A stretch of 64,000 nt of DNA from Phascolarctos cinereus. Its lineage: Eukaryota; Chordata; Mammalia; Diprotodontia; Phascolarctidae. Below, piece after piece: positions 46,214 through 56,515 of the stretch. How positions within the stretch are numbered: position 1 is the first letter of the stretch; each line of letters begins with the position of its first letter. A model generated the notes under the pieces. It did no database searches, had not been told where the DNA came from, and saw nothing but the letters and a program-made list of their open reading frames with translations. Location of the stretch: NCBI RefSeq assembly GCF_002099425.1, contig NW_018344105.1:2331001-2395000 (forward strand), given 5' to 3'. Both the position numbers and the translations under genes were made by a program.

Positions 46214-46899
46214 CTATATCTAGAAGCAAGCCCAGATGAAAATGATATTCTTTACTAATGCAGAAATGAAAATTTCCTGCAATAACAAAAAGAGCTCCAA
46301 AAGTCATCGAATACTGGCGGTTCGTTAACGAGTACACCCTGGACGAGACGCTATTCCATTGTATTATTATGTGATTGTCTATTGCACAGAGTGAAAGTCC
46401 TCTCGGCAGCCTCCCTGCCTGGGGAGCTGCCCTACAGGATTTCTGTACCTAAGTGATCTGTGCTTTGTGTCTTTGAGAACCGCTACAATTCTAAAAGCAT
46501 TTTTCTGGGGTGCAAAATAAAAGTAACTTCGAAAGATCCAGGAGAGGTGGATAGATAGATGCACAGATGCATGGATAGGTTGCCAAGAAAGGCGGCATAT
46601 CCGACCAAGAGGTACCAAGAATGGGCTCTGGTTTCTATTTTATCTCCCACAGAACACTTCTGGGATGGTGAGGGTTTTTGTTTTGTTCTGTTTTGTTTTA
46701 ACAACTAATGTCTGCAGTGCTTTATTGTAGCCGTCTCGGAAGCTGATCACACCATACCTGGCACGGGGCTGGCACCCAGGAAGGCGCTATGTAAATGGGG
46801 GAGCCTCACTGTGGGTGTTAGGCGGCTACAAAGCAGGTAGTGATTTAATGAAAAGCAGAAAGATCGAAAGGGGTTTGCCAGAGGCTCGTGTGATGGGAA
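46214..46899. other. unique sequence, nothing firmly recognised
   Basis: No gene or transposon is recognised, apart from a possible MIR-like scrap at about 46,755-46,800. Confidence 0.4.
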
Positions 46900-47660
46900 T
46901 GCTAATGAGCTTCGTGCACGTCAGCAGCATTCCTGCTCCAAGTCCATGCTCTCCCTTAACTCCCTCTTTCCCTTTCTCCCTCCCTCCAGGCTGCTGGAAA
47001 TCAGGGAATTACATGCTAAGGAAAACCCTTAAGCTAAACCTATAATTATTCTGAACGGGATCAATGCAGCCCAACTAATCAGTTTACCAACTGAATTAGT
47101 CCTTGTTTGTCGCCTCTGCGACAAACTGGGGCAGTGTAGCGTCTGCCAGGTTTCCCCACCGCAGATTCCTCAGTGGCTTTGCACCTCCCGGTGCCGGCTC
47201 TCGCCGCCCGCCTGCCCGCCTGTCTCTCGTCTGTCTCTTTCTGCATGTCAACCACATTAGCTATAAGCGTGCTGGGAATGGCCGCACCACGGACCATTAC
47301 GAAGTGATATTGACGAGACGTGGCATTTCTCATTTAGACACATTTGGGATGTCAGTGACCCGTGTGGGAGGTATTAACCCGGAGAACTATCACACAGATA
47401 AAGCAAAGTGCCCCCCCCCGACGACTCGACTTTCCCAAATTCCACAAGGAATTTTTTTATTTTCTCCTTAATTCCCAAGACTCGGACACAGCCCTCCCTT
47501 GTGATGATGGCAGTTTAAGGGTGTATAATCCAAAGTCTCTCCTGGACTCCGCACCTCAGTGTCAAGTAATTCATTTGGGGACGGGAAAGGCATTAAAGGG
47601 CTTGGGCCACTTGTAATCAGGGACTCTAACTCATTCTATGTCCGCTCAGGCCAATTAATA
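46900..47660. promoter_or_regulatory. candidate conserved regulatory element
   Basis: A repeat-free stretch that combines homeodomain-type cores (TAATTA-like 'ctaatcag', 'gaattagtcc', 'ataattatt') with unusually many CpG for this AT-rich setting ('gcgacaaac', 'ccgcccg', 'gacgagacg', 'acccgg'). It contains a perfect 9-bp hairpin (47,105-47,126). The open frames across it have no domain and overlap on both strands. Regulatory function is inferred. Confidence 0.4.
47105..47126. repeat. perfect 9-bp hairpin with tetraloop
   Basis: GTTTGTCGC (47,105-47,113) and GCGACAAAC (47,118-47,126) are exact reverse complements around CTCT. Each arm holds an ACAA/TTGT core of the SOX type in inverted arrangement. 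Confidence 0.7.
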
Positions 47661-49784
47661 AAATGGCTGGATTTTGAATTTTAGTCCTCAATCGGTTTAG
47701 AAAATTGATTGTTTACATTGCAACTCACTGAACTGGGAGTGGAAGGTTAAGGGTGGGATTTGAGAAGCAGTTGGAGGTCCATAAAATTTTTTTTTAAAAA
47801 TTCACAAAACTAAGGATCCTGTTAGGGGTCTGTAAATTCGAAGGCCATTTTCCAGTTCGGGGTTCACCCTCCAAAAAACATAGGAGCTGAGAACACAGCC
47901 CCCTGCCAGGCCTCACACAGCTGAGTCCCCCAGAGCTGATGCAATCTGATCAGAAATGAATGAAAGCCACTCCTGTTCCCTCCCTTTCTTCAAGATGTTT
48001 GGGGGGAGGGGGAGCACCGAAGCCACTGAGGGTAGTTTTCTATTTGCCAACTGGGGCCCACTATTAGCCTAAGAAAATTATAGGATGGGGGGTGGGAAGG
48101 GGTTTTCCTCCAGAAGCAAGGATGAACCCGCTGGGTGCAGCTTCAGAGTACCCTATCAGCCTTGGGCTGTGAGGAGAGCCCCAGTACCTCCAAGCAAAGG
48201 GGCTCAGTGCCCAGCCCCAGCCAAAGGCAACATGGCTTCAGTATATATTCAACTTTTCATTTAAATGGAGAGTTACACTTTACATGTTTGCAAATGGAGA
48301 AAATAAAACACTTGGGTAGATTATTTCAGATGTTATACAGCAAAACACACTACAACTGCACTAGAGCAGACAGGCAGCCATATGGGCAACATTTAAACAC
48401 CCTCGCGGCTCTGACAACCGATGCGGGGGAAGAAACAAGATGGTTCTTTATGGGCCTGGTTGTCAAACCTGTGGGGTTCTCTTTTAGGCGCTTTCTACAT
48501 GGTTTTCTTCTTCTCTTGTTGGGATTTGTGATTTTTTGGGGGTATGGTCTCCCCTCGATGAGGCAGACCCGCTACTGATTTGTAACTTAATGGGCTGGCC
48601 CTCTCTCTACCCACCAGATACACTCAGCATATTATAGCTTATCCAACTATAATTTCTCAGATAGGAGAGGGTCTCCTAGCTAGTACAGGCAAGGTGACTG
48701 TGCTGGACCATGAATGTGAGAAATGAGGCTTAATGGCTAGTGAATTAGGAGATCCTGATACCTAAACTCCCTATCTCCGGGCTGTTGTGGGGAACAGGGC
48801 AGCAAACCTTAAGAGGTAGAACCTTGTTAATTGCAAAATAAATAAATAATTAAAAAATTAATCTGAAAGAAGGCAACAGAAATGGGAGCAAACCTTATCA
48901 TTGTCAACCCTTTCCCTTTAGACATGGAGGAGGAGGGGAAGGTTTTTCTCCTAGTCTCTTATTAGTTGGGAGAAGGGGAGAGAGGGAGGGACTTTTTTAT
49001 CACAAAGGGAAACCGGGCCCCAGGAGAGGAATCTCCTACCTGCCGCATGGTGGCAGTAGGTTTTGTGTTCTCAGCACACACGCATGAGTTGCCAAGCCTT
49101 GGCACAGGCTATCAGTAAATGATTGCATTTCTGTGCCCAATGACGGCCTAGGGGCTTCAGAGTGTTAAGGCAGTTCTCCAAGTGCCCAACTTCGATCCAA
49201 AGAATCACTTAGTTGGGAGAATCTCCTTCCAGCCATCAGCAACAGAGATGTATCTACGTGGTATTTGGGGGTATGGAGCGGGTTCCTGTGTTGGGAAAAA
49301 CTTATAAATTGTAGCCATCCTTTATTCTTAGTCACAGAACCAATAAAAATTACAAATGAAAACACACGGCCATCTTACTGCTCAGTTGAAATTGCAATAG
49401 CCAGAAACCTAATCTGTTCTGCATGCTTGGGGGCCTGGGATTTATTGCAAAGCTTTGGATCATCACAGCTGTAACCCATTAGAACCCACAAGATAGAAGG
49501 AAAACTGCTAGGGATGCATTTTCACCCCTGTAAAGTCAGTCTCTATTTTGAGATGAGTTTGCCAAACCTCTTGGGGATTATAAGGGGCTTTATAAGAAGT
49601 GATTTAGGAAAAGTAGATGACCCAATTCCCATTTGATCACCCTAGAAATCTAAGGGTGTGCTAAAACAGCAGGTGGTCTAGCCAAACTGCCTCATGAGAA
49701 ATACCCATGTCTAGGGCTGCAATGGGGCCAGAGTGCAAATCTCTACCTCTTTGGGGAGGGGTCACATGAGCAGCAAGATACAGG
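47661..49784. other. repeat-poor unique block
   Basis: About 2.1 kb without a recognisable transposon. The open frame at 48,135-48,578 has no domain. Segments 48,240-48,420 and 49,010-49,480 read like single-copy noncoding DNA. Confidence 0.4.
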
Positions 49785-49847
49785 ATCAGAGCTCATGGAA
49801 TGGTAAAAATAATCTAGTCCAAGCCCCTCTTAAGAAGGAAACTGAAG

Positions 49848-49979
49848 TGTGACCTTGGGCAAGTCACTTAACTCCAATTGCCTAGCAAAAGAAGAAGAAG
49901 AAGAAGAAGAAGAAGAAGAAGAAGAAGAAGAAGAAGAAGAGAAGAAGAAGAAGAAGAAGAAGAAGAAGAAGAAGAAGAG
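49848..49979 (+). mobile_element. 5'-truncated SINE with expanded (GAA)n tail
   Basis: Only 43 bp of SINE body remain ('tgtgaccttgggcaagtcactta', 'actccaattgcctagcaaaa'), followed by about 88 bp of nearly pure GAA (49,891-49,978) with one break near 49,940. The 14-base duplication GAAGGAAACTGAAG flanks the insert at 49,834-49,847 and 49,980-49,993. The GAA tract probably grew from the SINE's A-rich tail. The glutamate/lysine-rich open frame across it is an artefact. Confidence 0.9.
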
Positions 49980-50092
49980 GAAGGAAACTGAAGCTCAGAG
50001 AGGAACAATATTACCTCAGGTCACACAGCAAGAGACATGGTAGAGCTGGGACTCAAAACCAGAATCTTCATTTCCATGCCCAATTCTCTTTT

Positions 50093-50260
50093 CATTTTTT
50101 ATTTGTTTTGTTTTTGCTAGGCAATGGGGTTAAGTGACTTGCCCAGGGTCACACAGCTAGTAAGTGTCAAGTGTTTGGTCTGAGGCTGTACTTGAACTCA
50201 GGTCCTCCTGACTCCATGGCCGGTGTTCTATCCACTGCGACACCTCACTGCCCCCCAGAG
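50093..50260 (-). mobile_element. young marsupial SINE (WSINE-like), minus strand
   Basis: T-rich tail, 'ggcaatggggttaagtgacttgcccagggtcacacagctagtaag', 'cttgaactcaggtcctcctgac' and 'tctatccactgcgacacctcactgcccccc'. It is the same family as 30,997-31,162. A short CTCTTTT duplication is seen at 50,086-50,092 and 50,261-50,267. Confidence 0.85.
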
Positions 50261-50394
50261 CTCTTTTTCCACCACACCCTTAGCTGCCAGCTAGCAAGAA
50301 GGGTAAAGGACTCAGATTGAGAAGAGAATGTTGGTGGTATCTTTATAAAACAACGAAAGCCCTGAAAGTACCCAAGTCAATAGTCCCATAAACA

Positions 50395-50690
50395 AGATAA
50401 TTAGGACTAATCAGATCATCTGCTTTTTATGACAAAGTGAATTTTGAAAATATCCAAGCTAATATATCCATCAAAGGAGCTGATATGAAGTACTAATTAC
50501 AAACATAAGCTACCAATGTCCAAGTCTAATTGAATTCTTTTCAAATAAATACACTTCATGAGACTGTGACATGGTATAATTAATTAGGCTGCCTTGTCTT
50601 ACAACCTCATATGAATACAATAGAGGATAAATGCTTAAATTGGTTAACATTACCACAATTTGCAACAGACTCTGAGGTTTCCTTGACCTT
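50395..50690. promoter_or_regulatory. candidate conserved regulatory element, TAAT-rich
   Basis: About 300 bp of repeat-free AT-rich DNA, dense in homeodomain-type cores: 'gataattagg', 'gtactaattac', 'gtctaattg', 'ataattaattagg'. Base order is complex, not simple-repeat. This is the usual look of a developmental enhancer, but conservation cannot be tested here. Confidence 0.4.
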
Positions 50691-50711
50691 CAGCGGTGTG
50701 ATCTAATCACT

Positions 50712-50885
50712 TAAATCATAGTCACCGATCTTCAGAGCTGGAAGGGACATTAGGAATCATCCAGCTCTCCTCCCTCAGACACACATTTTTACAGATGAGG
50801 ACACTAAGGCCCAGGAAGATAAAGTGACTTATCCTAGTTCAGACTAAAACCTAGTCTTCCTGCTTTCCACCTCATTATATCCCCC
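50712..50885 (-). repeat. THER1/MIR-type SINE, minus strand
   Basis: 'tcttcagagctggaagggacattaggaatcatccagctc', 'tttacagatgaggacactaaggcccaggaag' and 'taaagtgacttatccta' are in reversed SINE order. Confidence 0.8.
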
Positions 50886-51107
50886 CTCCCTTGTTTCTGT
50901 GATACATTAGCAAAACCCAGTTTAAAATTTGCTAAAGTCAGTTTGTCTGGTTTAAGGGTAACAAAGAGGTGTATGGGTAAACTAGAGCGACAAGAGATGT
51001 TTCTGTGTTGGTGTGAAGAGGGGGATATTCTGACACAAAGTCATGGAAGGAAAGAGTTGGGGGAGGGAAAGCCTGGGAAGGGAGATTTCCTCTTTACTAG
51101 TTGGAGG

Positions 51108-51320
51108 GTCTGAGTAGCATAGGGGTGTTAGAAGTCACAAAGATTTCAGTTGGAATAATGCCTCAAACGTGTACTAGCTGTGTGACCCTGGGCAAGTCAT
51201 TTAATCTCTCTTTGCTTCAATTTCCTCACCTGTAAAATGGGATTAATAATTTAGCACCTACCTCACAAGATTTTTGTGAGACTCAACCCAAATGAGAAAA
51301 TAAAATACTTGTAAACCTTA
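51108..51320 (+). repeat. tRNA-CORE SINE
   Basis: 'tactagctgtgtgaccctgggcaagtcatttaatctc', 'tttcctcacctgtaaaatgggattaataatttagcacctacctcacaag' and 'aaataaaatacttgtaaacc'. Confidence 0.82.
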
Positions 51321-51324
51321 GAGA

Positions 51325-51415
51325 TCTCCTTCACTTTCTGTTTCCTCATCTGTAAAATGGGGCCATTGGACTCCAGAATTTCTAAGGTCTCTTCTAGACC
51401 TAACAATTTGTGATG
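51325..51415 (+). repeat. MIR/THER1-type SINE 3' half
   Basis: 'ctgtttcctcatctgtaaaatggggccattggactccagaatttctaaggtctcttctagacc'. It directly follows the preceding SINE. Confidence 0.7.
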
Positions 51416-51432
51416 GAATTGTTAGAATGGAT

Positions 51433-51622
51433 ATAGAATATGGTAGAGTGGAAAGAAGGCTGGATTGAAAGTCAAAGGACCCTAGCTTGATTGGCCTCTG
51501 CCATGGATTATCCATGTGACCTTGGACAAACCACTTAACCTCTCTAAGCCTCAGTTTCCTCATTTGTATATAAGGGGCTTAGACTCCATAACCTCTAATG
51601 TCCCTTCCAAAAATGCTGAGGG
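51433..51622 (+). repeat. MIR/THER1-type SINE, full length
   Basis: 'atggtagagtggaaagaaggctggattgaaagtcaaagg', 'tgtgaccttggacaaaccacttaacctctctaagcc' and 'gggcttagactccataacctctaatgtcccttcc'. Confidence 0.8.
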
Positions 51623-51711
51623 GGAAATGGGGAAAGGAGAAAAGGGAGTACAGATAAAGGAAAGGAAGAAAACAAGGAGTAGGTGTGTAGACTGGGGAAC
51701 CAGGTTTGCCT

Positions 51712-51790
51712 TTCTTTTTAACCCCTATTGCTTGGCACAATGCCTGACACATACTAAACACTTAATAAATACCTGTTGGCTGACTGACTG
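51712..51790 (+). repeat. L2/MIR 3' end
   Basis: 'ttgcttggcacaatgcctgacacatactaaacacttaataaatacctgttggctgactgactg' is a clear L2-type end. Confidence 0.7.
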
Positions 51791-51989
51791 GAGGGGATGG
51801 GGGGAGGGGTGGAAAGAACTTAGAAAACTGGAGAGTATAGAATAAGGGGAAGAAAGAAGGGAAGAAGAAGGGAATAGGCATGGATCATAGGATACTAAAA
51901 AGAATTCAAATCTGGTGATCAGGGATCCAGACTGGTTCCCAGAGAGTGTTGAGGCAAGAGTGGAAGAACTGAAGTTGGAGAAGGGAAGG

Positions 51990-52178
51990 AATGACTCAAG
52001 TCTGACACTAACAGCTCTATGTATTTGAATGAGTCACATGACTCAGTTTCACAACTGTAAAATGAGGGCGTTGGACTAATACTAATAGCTAGCACTATAT
52101 AGCCCTTTAAAATTTGTAAAGTATTAGCTCATTTGATCTATAGGGTCCCTTCTCTAGCTCTAAACAATGATCCTAAGG
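51990..52178 (+). repeat. MIR-type SINE with a nested MIR scrap
   Basis: 'tttgaatgagtcacatgactcagtttcacaactgtaaaatgagggcgttggac' continues after 52,138 as 'tctatagggtcccttctctagctctaa'. The middle (about 52,080-52,138, 'atagctagcactatatagccctttaaaatttgtaaagta') is a separate MIR-type piece. Confidence 0.6.
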
Positions 52179-52530
52179 AGGAGGAAGAGGAGGTAAAGGA
52201 GGAGATGAAGAAGGGAGACAGTGATGGGGAGGTTGGGGAGGGATGCAGAAAAGTGAGGGAAGAAATAGAGGAGAGAAGGGGAAGAGTCAAATATGGTGAA
52301 TAGAGAGTTGAAAAGATTGTGTGTCAAAAGATTTCAGTTTAAGTTTGGCTCTGACAAAGACACATAGATTGTAAAAGTATATCTTGGAGCAGAAGAGCGA
52401 GTATAAGGAGGAGGCTAGGAAAGGGCTGGAAAGCAGAGACAATCTGGGGCTGAAATGCAAGGGGGTGGAGAGGGGAGGAAAAAAGGAGAGAAGAATGGGG
52501 CCCTGCTCTGCTGCCCAAAGTCCTATCTCC
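52179..52530. repeat. purine-rich (GGA/GAA) tract
   Basis: The plus strand is strongly A/G-rich over about 350 bp without a regular unit. Open frames here are artefacts. Confidence 0.6.
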
Positions 52531-52606
52531 TAAGTAGCGTCACGGGGGGACTTTAAAAAGGGGGGGAAAGTACATTGGAATATTTTCTTTTTAAAAATGT
52601 CATTAG

Positions 52607-52791
52607 GATGGAAATGTTTTACATGATTGCACATGTATAACCTATATCTGACTGATTATCATCTCAGGGATGAGGGAGGGGAGAGAGGGAGGGAGGGATA
52701 GAATTTGGAACTCAAAACTTTTTTTTAATGTTAAAAATGTTTTAACATGTAATGGGGGTGAAATAAAATATATTTTTAAAAAAAAATTTTT
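52607..52791 (+). mobile_element. severely truncated L1 3' end with target duplication
   Basis: 185 bp of L1 3' UTR: 'gatggaaatgttttacatgattgcacatgtataacctatatctgac', 'atttggaactcaaaac' and AATAAA-type tail. The 12-base duplication AAATGTCATTAG flanks it at 52,595-52,606 and 52,792-52,803. Confidence 0.88.
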
Positions 52792-52819
52792 AAATGTCAT
52801 TAGATAAAAGAAGCTGGAT

Positions 52820-52930
52820 TTAGAGTCAATCCCCCTCCTGGTTTTCAGTTTCCTTATCTTTAAAACAAGGAGGCCATGGACCAGATAATCTCTCAATTCC
52901 CTTCTAGCTGATTCTGTGATCTGTGATGAA
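52820..52930 (+). repeat. MIR/THER1-type SINE 3' half
   Basis: 'tcagtttccttatctttaaaacaaggaggccatggaccagataatctc...tagctgattctgtgat'. Confidence 0.65.
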
Positions 52931-53559
52931 AAGGAGAAGAGGAAAAGGGGAATAGACAGGAAGAAAATGAGGGAATAGAGGGAGGGGATTAGTAGGAAAA
53001 GAGGTAGGTGAGAATGTAGCAATAGATCCTCAAAGATTCTTCCTTTTTCTTTCCTTAAAAACTGAATACAATCATTTAGCCCTATTTCTGATTGTCTAAT
53101 GAGAGACAGACAGACAGACATTTTGGGGGGGAGGTATAAAATAAGGGAAGAGAACAGGAGAACATTAAAATTAAATGGATTGAGAACAAGCTACCTTCTC
53201 CCTCCATCCTTTTCCCTTTGTTTTTCTTTCATTGAAAACTGAAAAAAAAAATCATTTAGCTCCTAAAGATTTGAGACTAAGAAGAGGGAAAAGGTTGGGA
53301 AAGAACAGGCCTGGGGAGGGATGGGGCCTGGTGCAAGGAAGAAGAGGGGAGGGAATAGGATGAGGGAAAACAGCTGTGGGTTAGAGGGGTCATAGGGTAA
53401 TAGAAGATGCCCCCTAAACTAGCCTGAAGTTGGGATTAAATCTCCTCCTCTGAGCTGCTGCCTTTTTTCTCCTTTCCCACTTGATTGGTATTTTTCCCCC
53501 CTGAAAGTGGCACCACTAGTGTAGTGGGGTAATGGATAGAGCCGGGGTGCTTTCCACAT
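52931..53559. other. purine-rich unique sequence
   Basis: No gene is recognised. The minus-strand open frame across 52,642-53,121 covers the L1 tail and purine-rich DNA and is not a real protein. Confidence 0.5.
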
Positions 53560-53798
53560 AGTTTTGTTGTTCAGTTGTTTAAGTCGTGTTTAAGTTTGTG
53601 ACCCCATTTGGGGTTTTCTTGGCAAAGATACTGGAGTGGTTTGCCATTTTCTTCTCCAGCTCATTTTACAGCGGAGGAAACAGAGTTAAAAAGGGTGAAA
53701 TGACTTGGCCAGGGTCACAAGGCTAAGAAGTATCTGAGGTCAAATTTGAACCCAGGTCTTCCTGACTCTAGGCCAAGCACTCTATCCACCTAACCACC
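53560..53798 (-). mobile_element. MAR1-like SINE (RTE-ended), minus strand
   Basis: 'ttgttgttcagttgtttaagtcgtg', 'tgaccccatttggggttttcttggcaaagatactggagtggtttgccattttcttctcc', then 'aatgacttggccagggtcacaaggctaag' and 'ctatccacctaaccacc'. The 'ggagtggtttgccatt' block is shared with BovB/RTE-mobilised SINEs. A 10-base duplication with one mismatch flanks it: CTTTCCACAT (53,550-53,559) and CTTTACACAT (53,799-53,808). Confidence 0.85.
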
Positions 53799-53808
53799 CT
53801 TTACACAT

Positions 53809-54422
53809 GGTAGGTGCTTCATAAATGGCTGTTAAATGAATATATTTTAAAGCCAGAAGGTGACTGGAGGAAAATGTGAAATTTCTTCCTGCTTCATCTG
53901 AAATGCTACTGCCTCTCACAAATTCCAATCTGTATCTTAATAATGCTTTTTTCCCAGGGTTTGTACCAGGTAACTGAGCATCCTGAATTTGCTGATGGCA
54001 AAATTCTTCATTTCATTAAAACAATTTTTTAGCACTAAACACAAAGTCATAAAGGTGGCATAGCTTTGTAAGATAGGTCATCGTTTTGCTTTTGCCAAAT
54101 GCCAGGCCCGGCATCCCTAATGGCAAGTATTTCCCAGCTCCATTTCCTCATCTCACCTAACAGAAAATTCCTGGCCACAGAAACCCCAGTGCTGCTTCTC
54201 AGCAAGGGAAACAGCTTTTTCTTTCCCAAGGCACTTGTCTCTTCACAGCTCACAGGAAGATTCAGGCAGAAGCTACAGATTTTTCCTCAGCTAAACATTT
54301 TCTTTTCTCCTTTTCTGCTCCAGCATTTTTCTTCCCCGGATACTCTCATCCACTCCCTTCCCTAGCCCATAAGCTGTCTTCCAAGCTCCCACCTGTTACT
54401 CAAGGGTGTGGGATTATCTCTC

Positions 54423-54462
<40 letters not shown>

Positions 54463-54469
54463 TCCCCAG
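53809..54469. other. unique sequence with a (CA)n tract
   Basis: An L2-type scrap ('acatggtaggtgcttcataaatggc') lies at about 53,804-53,835 and (AC)n at 54,427-54,459. No gene is recognised. Confidence 0.55.
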
Positions 54470-56334
54470 GCACAATCTTAGCATATATTTCATTTAGTAA
54501 AACAGGACATTTTTGCCTCCCTCCTCCCGATATTTTCAGTGCTTCTAAAATCATTTTCAATAATATAAAAAAAGATATTAACATCAGTATCCAAAAAGCA
54601 ATTCTATTGCTATCACTTTCAATAATGAATACCTGAAATCCATAACTGTAAGCAAATACATTAAAACCAGATTTTCCTAAAGAAAAAAAGCATTCAGGTT
54701 TACAGCATATTCTTTTAAAAAACCAGCTCGCGGTCACACCTACCAAAGCATGCTTCCCCCACGTTTGCAAGCAAAGCTGTGAATGAAACGGCAAGACGAG
54801 ATACCGAGATTCCCAGCGCTTCTCCCGGAGCCGGGGCTCTGCACGCTCAGCAGCCCCAGCTCCCACTGCGAAAGCTCAGAGACTGCATGCCCGAACCACT
54901 TAGCAGCTCGGGAAAATGCCCACAGTTTTGCTCCCTTAATTCCTGTCATCCAGAACTGCCATCAAATACAGGAGCTGGATCCTGTATTTGATTAAATGCA
55001 TTCAAGTAAAAAGACAATTCCCCAAAGAATTCGAATAGCATACCTTTCATCCAAGTATACACTTGCTTGGGCTTCTAACTGCTGACAGGTTTCATGGCTA
55101 CACATAGATCGTATCTTTTGCCACTGATGCAAAAAGCAGCAGGAGAAGAAAATCCCCCTCCACTCGCAGCTAGTACAAGAGAGCTGCAAAGATTGCAGAA
55201 TGAAGCCCAAAAAGGAATGACAGACTCCCAGAGTTGGAAATCACCGTCTCTGCGCTCGGCCAGAGAGGTGATTCCACCAGCCCCGGCTTGGACTCCTCTG
55301 TGGCCAAAGAGCTCACTACACTACTTCAGCAGCAGATCTCTTCCATGACTGAACGGTAAGATTGCTATTGTCACTTCCACTTCCTGGTCCTAGGATGAAG
55401 TCGCTAGCCACGGTTCCTTCCAGCTCTGAGCCTGTGATCCTATGATCTTGGCGTCAGTGAGCACAGAGTACACCAGTAATACTTGAAAAGATCAGCAACG
55501 TGAAGAGGCATTGCATCTAACACATGAAATCAGTTAGCAACAGCTTCACATGGTGCCACCTTTTAGGCTCACACAAACCAGCTCTCATGCCCAGTAGGTG
55601 AATAAGAGATGCTAGTCCTGAGTTATCTGAATGAGCTTTATCTTCAGGGTCAGTTAACTCTTTGTGGTAATAGGAGGGAAGAGAAACGCCACTGCCACAA
55701 GAACTGGCAGAGACTGGAGGAAGGTCCCTTAAATACAACATAAAGATAATATACATATAGATAGATAGGTAGCTAGGTAGCTAGAACAAGCCTAAGGGCA
55801 TTCCTTCCTCAGGAAGGGGGAGGGTGATGGAAGATTGGAGGTTTTTCCTAAAAGTTCAAAAATTCATTCATTCAGTCGACAAGTATTGTTGAGCATTAAT
55901 TTGATCAAAAAAACAGACCCAGGCAATGAGAAAAGGTACAAATAATTTTCAGGCTCCAGGCATCTCTAATTCCTTTCTCTGACCACAAACATCTATCCTG
56001 CCCCCTTCCCCTACCTTCCTCTTCCGAACTCTGCTTTTTATTACCATCAATCTATCCCTTCTCCTCAAGTTTATTACCCCTGTTCTGGCTTTATTTATCT
56101 CCCCTATCACCACCACCACCACCCCCACCACCACCATCATTCACCACCACTACCACTATCCCTATTCTATGAAAAAGCTAGAGTTTTATTCAGCTGAAAC
56201 ATCAATAGGACCCAAGAGCTTTACAGTCAGCATGCTAAACCAGCATTCTACGCCTACACCACCTTGCTTCCCATAATATGGAGATCCAGCTAGCAGGGCA
56301 AAATGTTCAGCTTCTAGTCAGTTTCAACAATAGC
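54470..56334. other. unique block with a GC-richer core
   Basis: Repeat wording is nearly absent over 1.9 kb, except a MIR-like end near 55,415-55,445, a short GATA/TAGC tract near 55,755-55,782 and a CAC-rich run at 56,108-56,140. The part 54,720-54,920 has several CpG. Open frames on both strands overlap and carry no domain, so I do not call a gene. Confidence 0.4.
54961..54992. repeat. perfect 13-bp inverted repeat
   Basis: ATCAAATACAGGA (54,961-54,973) and TCCTGTATTTGAT (54,980-54,992) are exact reverse complements around GCTGGA. No transposon ends or target duplication flank it. Confidence 0.75.
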
Positions 56335-56515
56335 AGGCAGTATAGTGTATGGGAAGACCAACTGGAATGGAATTGAGAACAGGATTTAATTCTGTTACTT
56401 ACTGGCTGTATGACCTTGGACAAGTCACTTGCTTTCTCCTTCACTCAGTTACTTCCTCTGTAAAATAAGGGAGGGCGAGGTTGGTCTCTAAGAGGTCCTT
56501 TCAACTCACAGCAAA
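56335..56515 (+). repeat. MIR/THER1-type SINE
   Basis: 'gcaggcagtatagtgtatgggaagacc', 'ctggctgtatgaccttggacaagtcacttgc' and 'aggttggtctctaagaggtcctttcaac'. Confidence 0.78.

Larger units (their letters stand above)
49785..50290 (-). repeat. MIR/THER1-type SINE carrying two nested SINEs
   Basis: 'gatcagagctcatggaatggtaaaaataatctagtccaagcccctcttaagaaggaaactgaag', then 'ctcagagaggaacaatattacctcaggtcacacagcaagag', then 'gctgggactcaaaaccagaatcttcatttcc' form one reversed copy once the inserts at 49,848-49,979 and 50,093-50,260 are set aside. Confidence 0.8.

Noticed and set aside
47103-47471. 122-residue open frame as a novel gene
   Set aside because: No domain, overlapping opposite-strand frame, and the sequence reads better as noncoding DNA with a hairpin.
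49849-50043. Glu/Lys-rich small protein
   Set aside because: It is the translation of a truncated SINE and its (GAA)n tail.
52642-53121. 159-residue minus-strand open frame
   Set aside because: It runs through an L1 3' end and purine-rich DNA; composition explains it.
54414-54866. 150-residue minus-strand open frame
   Set aside because: No domain; its end is a (CA)n microsatellite read as Cys-Val repeats, and other frames overlap it on both strands.
56205-56275. tRNA gene on the minus strand ('ggtggtgtaggcgtagaatgctgg')
   Set aside because: Only a loose resemblance to a SINE tRNA head; no full cloverleaf pairing could be traced.
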